64,000 bases of DNA from DATFYM01 sp035315065 (GTDB lineage: Bacteria; Acidobacteriota; Terriglobia; UBA7540). The stretch lies in contig DATFYM010000146.1 of NCBI GenBank assembly GCA_035315065.1, forward strand, positions 1 through 64,000, given 5' to 3'. The notes under the pieces were generated by a model, which did no database searches, was not told the DNA's origin, and saw nothing but the letters and a program-made list of their open reading frames with translations. The translations under genes were made by a program, and so were the position numbers. Positions 1 to 8,542 of this stretch are shown in pieces (the first letter of the stretch is position 1; each line of letters starts with the position of its first letter).

Positions 1-217
1 CACCCACGCTACAACCTGGTAGCGCGTATGCAAATCACATCCGATAATGTTCATGGCTCGGCTCCTTTCCCGGCGAACCTTGGTCCCAACACAACCAAGT
101 TTACCGGCGATCTGGAGCCGACGCCGTTATACAATCAGACCTGCTGTTCAATGTCCGCGGCTACCGTCTTCGCAGGTTCTAGCGGCTCCCAGACTGCAGC
201 TCGTCTAAATTCGCTGC
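1..217. other. No gene recognised
   Basis: I see no convincing coding sequence here in either direction. The short open frames have no recognisable family features and no good ribosome binding site. The stretch leads into the transposase-like remnant that follows. Confidence 0.4.
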
Positions 218-400
218 GTGTCGCCGCGTCGCCCGCTTCTCTACGACCGGTACTTCTTCGCAACCGTGGCCCGGCTGAAATCGAGGCGTCGCCTTCACGA
301 CCCGGATTTTGAGCGCCTCGCGCACACGCTTGCCGGGACGCGGCGCCAGAGTGGCTTTCCGCTTCCGCTTGGGTTCTTGCTCACGGCCTGCCGGCAGTGC
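218..400 (+). pseudogene. RAYT-like (REP-associated tyrosine transposase) remnant
   Basis: The translation from a GTG at 218 contains DRYFFATVARLKSRR followed by a DPDFERLA segment. This resembles the N-terminal strand-helix region of Y1/RAYT transposases, which typically read D-R-[YF]-[FY]-F-V-T and then ...DFxxLA...HGFLLTAWVFLPDHWH. Here the frame reaches GFLLTA and then diverges, so the HUH catalytic pair and the tyrosine are absent. It is therefore a 5' fragment or decayed copy. A REP-like palindrome lies only about 20 bases downstream, which fits the known RAYT-REP association. Recognition is by eye on about 50 residues; chance resemblance is possible. Confidence 0.42.
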
Positions 401-420
401 GTTTCCAGCGCGTCGGTAAG

Positions 421-436
421 GGGGGCTGAAGCCCGT
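421..436. repeat. REP-like palindrome core (GGGCTGAAGCCC)
   Basis: GGGCTGAAGCCC at 423-434 is an imperfect palindrome whose core resembles the ones at 3502-3510 and 41438-41451. It sits just past the stop of the minus-strand coiled-coil gene and just after the RAYT-like remnant. It may serve as part of a terminator. Confidence 0.4.
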
Positions 437-441
437 TCCTC

Positions 442-1017
442 TCAGTTAATTCGCTGGGATTCCCCTGGCGGTTGCGTATCCACCTGGGGCGGCTGCTGTT
501 GGAACGGGTCGGGCGCCGGGCATGGCTGTTGCTGGCAGGCCGGTTCCGGCGGCTTGGGCGGACAGCACTCCTCTACCTGTCTGCGCAGAGCCTCCTCGCG
601 CTCGCGGGTGAGAGCAGCTTCCGCGTGGGTGGCTGCGTAGAGGTCGGCCAGCTCTTTCGACGAGCCTTCGATCTCCGTCTGAAGTCCCGTCTGTAGGTGG
701 GCCTCGTTGAGGATTCGGCAGGTGTTGTTCGAGATCTGCTGGAGAAGGCAAATCATGGTATCGTTTTGCTTGTCGTTCTGGGCCAGGGCCACGTTGGTGT
801 ACTGACCCACCGTGATAAGCTGGGCGAAACCCCACTGAAGGGTCTGGTTAACATTCACCAGCTCGCCCCGCACCGCGTTGACCGCCGACTCGACGTTGTC
901 GAGCTCGGCCACGACCGCATCCAGCTTGCCCTTCACGTCGTCCAGACGCGCGTTGACGCCCGTGAGCTCGTCGTGCGCTGCTTTGAGTTCATTGTAAAAG
1001 TCCCCTGCATTCGCCAT
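442..1017 (-). CDS. Cysteine-rich coiled-coil protein of unknown function
   Basis: A 191-residue protein with no signal peptide. The start is the ATG at 1017, preceded by a GAGGAG ribosome site; longer versions of the frame are not supported. The first ~70 residues are heptad-rich coiled coil (repeats of the form LDDVKGKLDAVVAELDNV). A conserved-looking middle follows (LQWGFAQLITVGQYTN, then NDTMICLLQQISNNTC), then an acidic helix and a tail with CCPPKPPEPAC and many Gln, Pro and Cys. It is the last gene of a four-gene minus-strand cluster, 19 bases after the LamG lipoprotein gene, so co-transcription is likely. The cysteines and proline tail could mediate oligomerisation or metal binding. 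I cannot assign a function. Confidence 0.75.
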   Translation of the reverse strand: MANAGDFYNELKAAHDELTGVNARLDDVKGKLDAVVAELDNVESAVNAVRGELVNVNQTLQWGFAQLITVGQYTNVALAQNDKQNDTMICLLQQISNNTCRILNEAHLQTGLQTEIEGSSKELADLYAATHAEAALTREREEALRRQVEECCPPKPPEPACQQQPCPAPDPFQQQPPQVDTQPPGESQRIN

Positions 1018-1036
1018 GGTATTTTCTCCTCTGTAT

Positions 1037-2038
1037 TCAGCTAGTGATCTTGAAATCTGCCAGAACGAGCGAGGCGACATCGGAGTCCTGCAGCGCGTTC
1101 TGATATACGGCGACGTTCTGGATTTTCCCATTGAAGGGGTACAGGAGGTCCTGGGGAGGGCCTGCACCCAAGGGGAAAAGACTCCTGCCCATGCCGATGA
1201 AAAGAGACTCGTCGTTCAAGTTCGGCATGAAGGCCACCTTCGTATCAATGACGGTGACATTATCCAAATCGCTTGACTTGGACGTCGGGTCGGCATCGCT
1301 GCCCGGGTAGTAGACGTAGAACTTCAGTTTCGTGCCATCGTAGGTGACGGCGAGAAGCGTGCGGTTGAATTCCACCGTCGAGGCGCTCGGCTTGGTGGCC
1401 GGGACCCGCTGGAAACTGGCGCCGTCGCCCAGCCAAACCTGCCACTGGTAGGGCTGTCCCGGATCCGGCGTCGTTGGCCCGGCGTAAATCGCAAATCCAA
1501 GCCGCTTGCCCTGTCCGACGGCAGGCACGGGAGCGCTGGATTCCAGCAGGCAGTAGTAATAGCCCAGTTTTGTACGATCCCATTCCGGCTGAGCCAATGC
1601 CACCACACTGAAGGCCGCCGAATTGAGCGTGGGGCTGAAAGGCACCTCGACGTATCCCCCGTTGACCTCCATGGATGTGTTTGGTATGTAATCCAGCAGC
1701 CCCGGAGGAACGCCGAGGTTAAGAGTAGGTGGGGAGGCGGAGCCGGGGGAGTGTAAGGTGTCGTCCTCAGTGACCTGCTGGGTTTTGTAGGTTCCGTCGT
1801 GCAGGCCTTTGGCATCGGCCGCGGTGCCGCCAATCGGTGTACCTGCCGGCTCCTGCAACTGCCAGAAGCCTACCAGGGTTCCCTTCTTTTCGGCGGTTGC
1901 AGTGGGATCGGGATTTCCATCGGGTTGATTCTCGGTTGAGACGAGAGTAGGATCATCCCCGACGCATCCCACAAAGCCAAAAAGCAGCAACGCGGCTAAG
2001 ACAGCCAAGGCAGCAACCAAAAAGTACCATGGACTCAT
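1037..2038 (-). CDS. LamG-like jellyroll lipoprotein
   Basis: A 333-residue protein. The start at 2038 follows a strong GAGGAGAGGGAG ribosome site. Residues 6-24 are a hydrophobic signal segment ending in a lipobox-like FVGC with the acceptor cysteine at about residue 25. The -3 residue is Phe, unusual but tolerated. A Pro/Thr-rich linker follows, and from about residue 55 a concanavalin/LamG fold: VGFWQLQEP, GGYVEVPFSPTLNSAAFSVVALAQPEW, LAVTYDGTKLKFYVYYPG, and LFIGMGRS...YPFNGKIQNVAVYQNALQDSDV at the C-terminus. LamG domains usually bind glycans or act as adhesive modules. It is encoded directly after an Lgt-like gene and before a coiled-coil gene, which suggests it is the lipidated product of a dedicated cluster. 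Confidence 0.82.
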   Translation of the reverse strand: MSPWYFLVAALAVLAALLLFGFVGCVGDDPTLVSTENQPDGNPDPTATAEKKGTLVGFWQLQEPAGTPIGGTAADAKGLHDGTYKTQQVTEDDTLHSPGSASPPTLNLGVPPGLLDYIPNTSMEVNGGYVEVPFSPTLNSAAFSVVALAQPEWDRTKLGYYYCLLESSAPVPAVGQGKRLGFAIYAGPTTPDPGQPYQWQVWLGDGASFQRVPATKPSASTVEFNRTLLAVTYDGTKLKFYVYYPGSDADPTSKSSDLDNVTVIDTKVAFMPNLNDESLFIGMGRSLFPLGAGPPQDLLYPFNGKIQNVAVYQNALQDSDVASLVLADFKITS

Positions 2039-2082
2039 CGGCTCCCTCTCCTCGATTCGAATGAAACGCGTTGTGGGGCGCG

Positions 2083-2826
2083 CTAGGCTTGGTGAAGCAG
2101 CATCAGCACCAGACCCCCCGTGGAGAACACCACCAGCGCCGCCGAGATGGCCCGGTGCAGGCTCAGTGATCCGATCCTGTCGATGGTTTCCTTGGTCGAC
2201 TCCAGCCACCATCGTCCCGCCGCATAAGCGGCGAGGGCGCCAAGGAACAGCGCCCCCTTGCCGGGGAGCCTGTTCCAAGCGGCCATCGAGCCCAGCAAGA
2301 GCGCAGCAGCCAGGCCCGCTTCCAGAATCTGGGCCGGGATACGCCGGCGCCAGACTCCCTGCACGTTAGGTAAACGGAGAGCGTAGCGCGACTCCGTCGG
2401 TCGCCCGGCGCAGCAGCCGTGCAAGAGGCACCCCATCCTCCCGAAAACGATGCCGGTGAGTATGGTCACCGTTGCCGCGTCCCAGAAAGCCCCGATGGAA
2501 AGCTTCAAGGCCTTGAGCAGCGGCAGAGACAGCAAAAACGCCAGAACCAATCCCCCGTAAAGTGCGGCTCCGCCGTCGGAGCGGCGCCAAATCCGGCTGG
2601 GCTCGCGCCGGAAGAGTCCCCAGTGAGACGCGACGAACAGGAGCCTGGCGCCTACCAGCGCCACCGGAACCAGCAGGAGCAGGGTCACATATACTTTTGC
2701 CGAGTCAAGGCCCAGTCGGGCGGCGGCGAAAGTCCCGGCAACTATGCCCAATACTAGTCCGAGATAGAGCATGGCCGGATAGGCATAAATCTGGATGCCG
2801 CGCCACTGGAACAGTACTCGACGCAT
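2083..2826 (-). CDS. Prolipoprotein diacylglyceryl transferase-like protein (accessory Lgt)
   Basis: A 247-residue, multi-spanning inner-membrane protein of the Lgt family, which transfers diacylglycerol from phosphatidylglycerol to the lipobox cysteine. Start at 2826 follows a GGAAAAG site. Family marks are GIQIYAYPAMLYLGLVLG near the N-terminus, FGRMGCLLHGCCAGRPT (residues ~129-144, the counterpart of the GRxGNFINGE block), PAQILEA (~164-170) and a late Arg in YAAGRWWLES (~205). By eye, the position of the essential His of E. coli Lgt (HGG) is Tyr here (ALYGG, ~90), and the GNFINGE block is GCLLHGCCAG. Both features mark a divergent paralogue. The gene sits between an LspA-like and a lipoprotein gene on the same strand, so its substrate is probably that lipoprotein. 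Confidence 0.85.
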   Translation of the reverse strand: MRRVLFQWRGIQIYAYPAMLYLGLVLGIVAGTFAAARLGLDSAKVYVTLLLLVPVALVGARLLFVASHWGLFRREPSRIWRRSDGGAALYGGLVLAFLLSLPLLKALKLSIGAFWDAATVTILTGIVFGRMGCLLHGCCAGRPTESRYALRLPNVQGVWRRRIPAQILEAGLAAALLLGSMAAWNRLPGKGALFLGALAAYAAGRWWLESTKETIDRIGSLSLHRAISAALVVFSTGGLVLMLLHQA

Positions 2827-2977
2827 TCTTTTCCTCACTCTTCCTAGAAGGCAGCCCTTCCCCCAGTGTCGATCGCGGGTCAACTACGAGATGCGCCAGC
2901 GTAAAAGCCCAAGTTCGGTTTGTCAAGTCAAATCGCAATCAAATCGAGTCTGGGATCATCAAGCCGCATACGGTTGC

Positions 2978-3430
2978 TCAGATCTGGGGCCAGAGGGCCA
3001 ACGCCAAACCAGCGACGATGGCCACGTCGGCGAGGTTGAAAACAGGCCACCACCGCAGATCGATGAAATCGACAACGTAACGACGCCGCAGTATGTCTAG
3101 CAGGTTTCCGCCGGCGCCGCCAAATGCCAAACCAAGACCGCACAGGGCGCCATTACCCTGGAACCACGCGCCGGACCGATGCGAGATGACGGCGCCGATG
3201 AGTGCCGTGAACCAGGCGAGCACCAGCGCTGCCCGGGCTCCATCGCGCCGGTAGATACCCTTCCGGCCGGCTACACACCTAATCCGAAGGCCAGGTCCCA
3301 AGGAGATGCCGCGACCCCTATACGACTGGACGATCTTCTTGCTCCACTGGTCAAGCAGCAGAACCAGACCGCCTGAAGCAACCGTATCAACCAGAATTTC
3401 AGTCGTCAATTTTCCACCGGGCGATAACAT
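2978..3430 (-). CDS. Signal peptidase II-like protein (accessory LspA)
   Basis: About 150 residues if the ATG at 3430 is used; a TTG at 3454 would add eight residues and no start has a clear ribosome site. The protein has four predicted membrane segments. It carries the LspA signature: DQWSK (~27-31), GNLLDILRRRYVVDFIDLRWWPVFNLADVAI (~108-138). The two catalytic aspartates of the family correspond to D121 (VVDF) and D135 (NLAD), so the peptidase should be active. The Arg of the usual GNxxDR block is Ile here. It lies 151 bases upstream of the Lgt-like gene and is the first gene of the four-gene cluster. Most genomes carry a separate housekeeping lspA, so this is probably an accessory copy. 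Confidence 0.83.
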   Translation of the reverse strand: MLSPGGKLTTEILVDTVASGGLVLLLDQWSKKIVQSYRGRGISLGPGLRIRCVAGRKGIYRRDGARAALVLAWFTALIGAVISHRSGAWFQGNGALCGLGLAFGGAGGNLLDILRRRYVVDFIDLRWWPVFNLADVAIVAGLALALWPQI

Positions 3431-3489
3431 ATCCCTGACCGCCACTGAATGCAACTGTCTGTCGGGCTACCAGTTTGGCGGGGCGGCAT

Positions 3490-3511
3490 AAGTTGTAGCG
3501 CCGGGCTGAAC
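3490..3511. repeat. Half REP-like palindrome
   Basis: The sequence AGTTGTAGCGCCGGGCTGAA (3491-3510) matches one half of the REPIN-like element at 41432-41520 (GTAGCGCCGGGCT...). It is a partial copy upstream of the LspA-like gene and may be a decayed repeat. Confidence 0.4.
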
Positions 3512-3594
3512 TTATGTGGCCCTACTTGATTCTGCCTGTTGACAAACAACAGGAGCTAACCTAAGACTCATGTTGGCAGCCTAAAGGAGAGACC

Positions 3595-3735
3595 ATGGAA
3601 CCGAAATCGGACATCTTCCCCGGCACGCCGGACCTGTTGAGGCCGCCAGAACTTGAAAGGAAAAGCCTCAGACGCAAGAACGTGCTCTACGCCTGCAGCC
3701 GGCTACAGCCGCCGGACAGAATCACGAATCACTAG
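3595..3735 (+). pseudogene. PadR-family regulator 5' remnant
   Basis: A 46-residue frame opens with MEPKSDIFPGTPDLL behind an AAAGGAG ribosome site. This strongly resembles the conserved N-terminus of PadR regulators (M-x-x-K-S-D-L-L-x-G-T-L-D-L-L-I-L). The frame then loses similarity (RPPELERKSLRRKNV) and stops after 46 codons, whereas PadR proteins are about 110 residues. A TTGACA hexamer at 3539-3544 could be part of the old promoter. The 3' end overlaps the tail of the LacI relic on the other strand. It is most likely a decayed gene start. Confidence 0.5.
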
Positions 3736-4188
3736 CTCAGTTGGCAGGACACGTTTTGGGGGATGGCTATCGGGGTGATGCAGTTTTTCCAGCAACAGCT
3801 TCATAAGACTCTTGCCAATCTCTTCTTTGTGGACCCGTACCGTGGTGAGGGGCGGGTCCATCAGCAGTGCTTCCTCCCGGTCGTCGAAGCCCACCAAGCT
3901 CACCTCGTCCGGAACGCGCACGCCCAGTCGACGGAAAGAGCGCCAGGCTCCGTAGGCGATCTCGTCATTGCCCGCCACCAGGGCGGTAGGGCGGGGCTGG
4001 AAGGCGAGAATCCGGCGGCCGCACCACTCCCCATAGTCTCGAAAACCGGCCTCGTAGTGATCCGTTATTTCCAGCGGGGCCAACTTCTTCAATCGCATGG
4101 CTCTTGGTCTTCTCCGTGGCCTCTGTGAGCCCTCTGCTGACTCAAGGATCCTGATTGCTTCCTTGCGTCGCCCCTCGTCACTCACCAC
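3703..4188 (-). pseudogene. LacI-family regulator, C-terminal fragment
   Basis: The 161-residue frame encodes the C-terminal half of a periplasmic-binding-like effector domain: ITDHYEAGFRDYGEWC, PTALVAGNDEIAYGAWRSFRRLGVRVPDEVSLVGFDDREEALLMDPPLTTVRVHKEEIGKSLMKLLLEKL. This is diagnostic for LacI/GalR regulators. The DNA-binding helix-turn-helix and the first half of the effector domain, roughly 180 residues, are missing. The sequence before the homology (about 4100-4160) contains words such as CTTCTCCGTGGCCTCTG, identical in style to one arm of the hairpin at 17838-17954. The truncation point therefore coincides with an intergenic repeat word block. Confidence 0.7.
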
Positions 4189-4200
4189 TCGCCGCCGTAT

Positions 4201-4320
4201 TTAGAACATCAACCTCAGCCCGAAATCAATGACCCGTGCTCCGCCCGTCGATGCCGGATAGGTTCCGTAAGTAGCCGTGACCAGCCGCGCGCCTATCCTA
4301 ATGCTGCCGCTCCTCAATTA
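4201..4320 (-). pseudogene. Probable 3' end of a lost TonB-dependent receptor
   Basis: Read on the minus strand, the last ~35 codons before the TAA at 4201-4203 give RIGARLVTATYG and then ARVIDFGLRLMF. A C-terminal beta-strand ending in Phe with the pattern 'xRxIQFGLRLxF' after a T-A-T-x-G segment is typical of Oar-type TonB-dependent receptors; compare the intact receptor ending NPRLIQFALKLRF at 27528. No upstream homology remains. It is a short resemblance, so confidence is limited. Confidence 0.35.
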
Positions 4321-4441
4321 AAGCCCCCAAGAAGCTGGCAAGTCGGGGCACGCACAGGGTCTGATGGAATTATTTCCTATGCGGAACACTCAACCATGGG
4401 AGGGTGCATCACGCACGGCTTGCCCACAGGGCGACGTTGAC

Positions 4442-4792
4442 TCACCTGAAGGGTCTGGTGCGAAGGCTCGTAAACCGCGCGATGGATTCAAAGTCGCGGT
4501 CCTTGTGCCACACCGGCATGCCGTTGTCGATGGCGACCGCAGCGATAAGGCAATCGGTGGAGGAACGAATCGTGTAGCCCTTGGCCCGCCCCAGGCGGTA
4601 AATCTCAGCCGCCGATATAAAGGCGGCGCTGGGCAACGGATCGCTTACGATCGGCAGCGCCAGCAACGCGTCCCGAAAGGCCTCGCTCGCCGGATCTTGG
4701 CGGAGACCCTGGCAGAACCTCCTGCACGACGGGTCCGCAGGTGGCAAAATTAAGCAACTCCTCTTGTGAGACCCTTGAGCCCAGCTTCCCAT
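4442..4792 (-). pseudogene. PIN-domain toxin (VapC), 5'-truncated
   Basis: The second half of a PIN nuclease is clear: AAEIYRLGRAKGYTIRSSTDCLIAAVAIDNGMPVWHKDRDFESIARF. This contains the conserved acidic residues of the C-terminal part (STDCLIAAVA and DRDF). The N-terminal strand with the first catalytic Asp (usual form MxxxDTSxW) is absent. The frame merges upstream into a remnant of a VapB-type antitoxin. The toxin cannot be functional. Confidence 0.65.
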
Positions 4793-4848
4793 TGAGGAGT
4801 TCGATCCAGTTCCGGGTCTAACACAAGATTTGTACGCTTCATGCGCAT
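4750..4848 (-). pseudogene. VapB-type antitoxin 5' remnant
   Basis: A 32-codon frame beginning MRMKRTNLVLDPEL matches the start of VapB antitoxins of the type MKRTNLVLDEQLL. It then runs out of similarity and stops at 4750. The junction with the VapC relic suggests one deletion removed the end of vapB and the start of vapC. It is found by hand because it is too short for routine ORF calling. Confidence 0.5.
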
Positions 4849-4935
4849 AGCATACATCAATGCCGGGTGAGGTGGAATCCTGGCTCGCCTCCTGGCCAAG
4901 CGGCCCAACACGCGCTGTTGGTGCTTCTTATCTTC

Positions 4936-7900
4936 CTACTGTGTGGCAACGGAATAAAGCCTCACCGGCCCCAGAAGCCCCGAGGGCAGCAGTGGCGAGT
5001 TCGCCTTGTACGGCTTCACATCTGCGAACGTATATTTTGTCGCGCCGGGTTGTTCGTCGCCGATCAGCCGGTTGACCCACGCATTCGTCACCTTGATCGT
5101 CACTTCGTTGGCGCCTGTCTTCAGCGCGCTCGTCGCGTCCACCTTGTAAGGAGCATGCCAGACAATGCCGAGCGACTTGCCGTTCACCGTCACGCGGGCG
5201 AGGTTCTTCACGTCACCCAGGTCGATCCACAGATGGGCACCCTTCTGGAACCATTCTGCCGGAGCCTGAATGGTCTTGGTATAGGTGCCGGTTCCGGAGA
5301 AGTACTTCACGCCCGCGTCCTGGTTGTCGCTCCATGACGACAGCTTGTCCAAAGTGATCGACGGCGGCGCTTCGCGGTCCGGTTGGAAGCTCACATTCCA
5401 CGGCCCATCCACCGTCGCCACTTGCGTCTCCACCACCTTGGGCAGCGTGCGCGAGGTCCCCTTGGTTGCCTCGCGGAACACCACGAACACCGTGCCCCAC
5501 GGCTCCAGGTGCAACGGCACCGTCGTGCGGCCGTCCGCGATGTGGTAAGACGCGGGCTCGGAATTGCGCGTTTCGGCATGCCAGAGTTCCGGTGCCTTAC
5601 CAGCGACGCGGAAGCTCGCCTCCACCGTCTCGTCGCGATCGTTCCGGTTATCGACGAAGTAGAGATCGCCGTCGGCAAGCTTGCGATGCACGAAGAGAAG
5701 GCGCGTATCGCCCTTCGGCTTGGTGTAGTCGAAGTCCGGCGCCACCTTCAATGCGTTGAAGACATCCGCGATACTCTGGCCTGCGTACACCGTGCCTTTG
5801 CCAACCTTGCCCACGCCCGTGCCGTCGCCAAACAGCTCGTCATTCAGCTTGTGGAACTCTGCCTGGTCGTCGGCGAGGCTGGGATCGTCGGTCGGCTTCG
5901 GGCCGGCAACGACGGCACCGTCCTCCACCAGTTTGTGAATAGCGCGCAGTACCGGCAATGACATGTGTCGGCTGTAAGGATCGAGTCCCAGCACCCGGTA
6001 GCTCATGCCGCTCTTGGTGGTGATGCGGTTGCCGGCGACGTTCAGCTCGTGGATCAAGCCGTCCGCGTTGATGTAGTCGAAACCGTAGCCAGCCGGCACA
6101 TCCGGTGACTTATCCGCAAAGATCGCGGTCAGGTTCGAATCTTCGCCGTAGAAGTAAACCAGGTCGGCGCCGAAGTGTCCCTGCTGGAGCAGATAGCTGC
6201 TGCGCGCAATATAGTCGACCCACGGGCCAGCCTCTTCCGCCCAGGTTTCGTTGCGGTTGAACCACTGCCCGAAGGGTCCCAGCGTCAATCCCGGCGCCTT
6301 GCCCACCAGTGGCTGGTGCGCCGATTCGTGAATCACAAAGCGGTTGATCCCGTTCAGCAGCTCCTGATCGGCCGTAGGCTTCAACGTCGCCGGCGACCAC
6401 GCCCAGGGCGCGGCAGCCGCCGTCATCGACTCGGCCGCGGCCAGGTTCTGGCCGTAGATATGCGCCACCGATGCCGATTCCCGATCGTCCGCGTTATAGC
6501 CGTATTGCTCCTTGTTCACCCCCGGGACCTGCGTCCACATGGCGCTCATGGGCACTTCGTTGAACTTCTTCACCTCCATGCCATCCGCCACAAAGGCGCG
6601 TCCGCTCTCGTGAGATTCCCCGTAATGGCCCATGCCCCGTTCATGCAGCGATGCCTCCAGTTGGCCGTAATGCTCATCCGCAATCAAATCGGCAATGGTC
6701 TTGCGAAAGTCCCACAGGAACCGGTCGCCGGCTTCGGCGCTTTCCACCACTTGCCCGGTGAGAACCGGCATCCAGGGCAGCGGATCGTAGCCACGCCGCT
6801 TCTTGAACTGCGCGATCATGTCGTCGGTCCAGTTCTGCGACCCGGCCTCCCAGCTATCGTTGATGACGTAGCGGATGCCACGCTTGCCCATGTAATCCGC
6901 GCCTACCGTCTCCTTGTAGCTGTCCAGGTAGGCGTTCATGTAGTTCTTCACAAAGCCGCGGTTTAGCTTATCGACTTCCAGGCCCGTGGCCTCGGGGGTC
7001 GCCGGATGGTTGGTGATTCCCAGGAGCGAATAGCCGAACCGGAGGATGACCCAATTACCGGCTGGGGGTGTCCAGTCGAGCGTGTCGTCCGCGCGCAGCT
7101 TCGAAGTCAGGTCGACCACATCGGACTTGGAAACGACTTCGGCGGTAGAGTCGGGAGGGGTCGCGAACTGATAGAGGTCGGATATGGGAGTGAAGGCGGC
7201 CTTCTCTTCGAACCGGTTGACACGCGCTCCCGGATGCAGCACCAACTCGGCGATCTCATAGTCGGTGGGAGTAGGGCCAACCTTGATTCCCAAGGAAGCA
7301 GGGTCGATGCCGCTTAACCAATCCGGAAGGGGAGGAGCGGGCGTCCGCTTGAAAACCACGCGGAAGAATTTCGCCGTCACCGGAGAAAAAGAAACGGTAT
7401 GCTCGGGTGCGCCACCGTCAGGAAGCTTCACGATGGTCCGGAAGCTTTGCCCGTCGTCGCTCGCCTCGAGGGATTTCTGCGGGTTGGTGATTCCAGCCAC
7501 CAGCGCGCTGATCCAATCCAAATCTTTCGTCACGATGGTAACGGCGCGAATCGGTTGGGGCGCAGCGAATTCGTATTGGATCCAAGCGCTCTCGCCGGCG
7601 GCTGGAATTGGAAGCTTGGTTGTCTTTTGCAGGTCCCCGTCGCTGAGCCTCGCCGCGTCAGGCGTACCGCCGCTCGCCGTCAGCTTGGGGTGCAGCGATT
7701 CCATCGACACATCACTTGCCGGCCTTCGGTAGGCGATGACCGCGGCATCGGCGTAGAAGTGCGGGACCGGCTTGGCGCCGGCCGGCGCGGGCAGGGCGTC
7801 CTGAACGCCCAGGTTCTGAAAGGCCCCCGTGTTCGACGGCGGATGAGCCAGCGTGCCCGTGAACGGCTTGCCGCCTTCGACGCGCGTCTCGCTCCAGACG

Positions 7901-8358
7901 TACTTCTTCATTCCCTGCGATGGCGGCACCCACGGACCGCCCGTCTCGCTCCAACCCGGCGAGCCAGCAATCGCTTCTTCCAGTCCCAGTTGGTCGGCGA
8001 GGATGGTCGCGTATTTAAAGGCATCCTTCCAATCCGGGGTCATGTAAGCCAGGCGTTTTTCCACCACCTGCGGGGTCGACAACGCCGCGTCAAAATTCTG
8101 GAAGCCGCCCAGGCCTACCCGGTGCATCCACTCCAGGTCCAGCTTGATGCCTTCCTTGGTGATGTTTCCGTTCATCCAGTGCCACCACACGCGCGGCCGC
8201 GCACCCTCCGGTGGATTCTCGAATCCGCTCTTCAACGGATCAGGCCCTAGGGGTTTGGTCTGAGCTATGGCTGTGCTGACGCCGAGTAACAGCACCATGC
8301 CGGCGGAGATCAGCTTCTTTGGTCGAGGATTCATGGTGTCAGCGTTTTTGTCACTCAT
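4936..8358 (-). CDS. GH106-family glycoside hydrolase (putative alpha-L-rhamnosidase)
   Basis: About 1140 residues, secreted. The start at 8358 has a GGGAG site; an internal ATG at 8334 would start right at the signal peptide (NPRPKKLISAGMVLLLGVSTAIAQ). The mature N-terminus PRVWWHWMNGNITKEGIKLDLEWMHRVGLGGFQNFDA is the hallmark of GH106 enzymes, which release rhamnose from rhamnogalacturonan or glycosylated metabolites. Further family features are ANPGW-like 'AGSPGWSETGGPWV', the discoidin-like insert (AWIQYEFAAPQPIRAVTIV), the central VINDSWEAGSQNWTDDMIAQFKKRRGYDP region and C-terminal beta-sandwich modules (HLWIDLGDVKNLARVTVNGKSLGIVWHAPYKVDAT). It stands alone between two toxin-antitoxin relics; no rhamnose catabolic genes are adjacent. 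Confidence 0.88.
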   Translation of the reverse strand: MSDKNADTMNPRPKKLISAGMVLLLGVSTAIAQTKPLGPDPLKSGFENPPEGARPRVWWHWMNGNITKEGIKLDLEWMHRVGLGGFQNFDAALSTPQVVEKRLAYMTPDWKDAFKYATILADQLGLEEAIAGSPGWSETGGPWVPPSQGMKKYVWSETRVEGGKPFTGTLAHPPSNTGAFQNLGVQDALPAPAGAKPVPHFYADAAVIAYRRPASDVSMESLHPKLTASGGTPDAARLSDGDLQKTTKLPIPAAGESAWIQYEFAAPQPIRAVTIVTKDLDWISALVAGITNPQKSLEASDDGQSFRTIVKLPDGGAPEHTVSFSPVTAKFFRVVFKRTPAPPLPDWLSGIDPASLGIKVGPTPTDYEIAELVLHPGARVNRFEEKAAFTPISDLYQFATPPDSTAEVVSKSDVVDLTSKLRADDTLDWTPPAGNWVILRFGYSLLGITNHPATPEATGLEVDKLNRGFVKNYMNAYLDSYKETVGADYMGKRGIRYVINDSWEAGSQNWTDDMIAQFKKRRGYDPLPWMPVLTGQVVESAEAGDRFLWDFRKTIADLIADEHYGQLEASLHERGMGHYGESHESGRAFVADGMEVKKFNEVPMSAMWTQVPGVNKEQYGYNADDRESASVAHIYGQNLAAAESMTAAAAPWAWSPATLKPTADQELLNGINRFVIHESAHQPLVGKAPGLTLGPFGQWFNRNETWAEEAGPWVDYIARSSYLLQQGHFGADLVYFYGEDSNLTAIFADKSPDVPAGYGFDYINADGLIHELNVAGNRITTKSGMSYRVLGLDPYSRHMSLPVLRAIHKLVEDGAVVAGPKPTDDPSLADDQAEFHKLNDELFGDGTGVGKVGKGTVYAGQSIADVFNALKVAPDFDYTKPKGDTRLLFVHRKLADGDLYFVDNRNDRDETVEASFRVAGKAPELWHAETRNSEPASYHIADGRTTVPLHLEPWGTVFVVFREATKGTSRTLPKVVETQVATVDGPWNVSFQPDREAPPSITLDKLSSWSDNQDAGVKYFSGTGTYTKTIQAPAEWFQKGAHLWIDLGDVKNLARVTVNGKSLGIVWHAPYKVDATSALKTGANEVTIKVTNAWVNRLIGDEQPGATKYTFADVKPYKANSPLLPSGLLGPVRLYSVATQ

Positions 8359-8421
8359 TGGTTCTTCGCTCCCTAGGTGAGAGATGTGGGTGTTCGTTCG
8401 ATGCGGCTGAAATCCGGACAT

Positions 8422-8542
8422 GGGCTACCTTCGCAGCGCCACGGATCATAGCATGCAGGCAACCTATCCGAAAGACAAAATGAAGGATTTGCGATCCAAA
8501 CCAGGCGCTTTGTCCCTAATTCAAAAGGAAAACTCACTCGCT
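8422..8542. other. Intergenic, nothing recognised
   Basis: About 120 bases between the GH106 gene and the toxin relic. I see no gene; it probably contains the GH106 promoter on the minus strand. Confidence 0.4.

Noticed and set aside
6175..6966. 263-codon plus-strand frame within the GH106 gene
   Set aside because: It lies entirely within the conserved GH106 coding sequence on the other strand.
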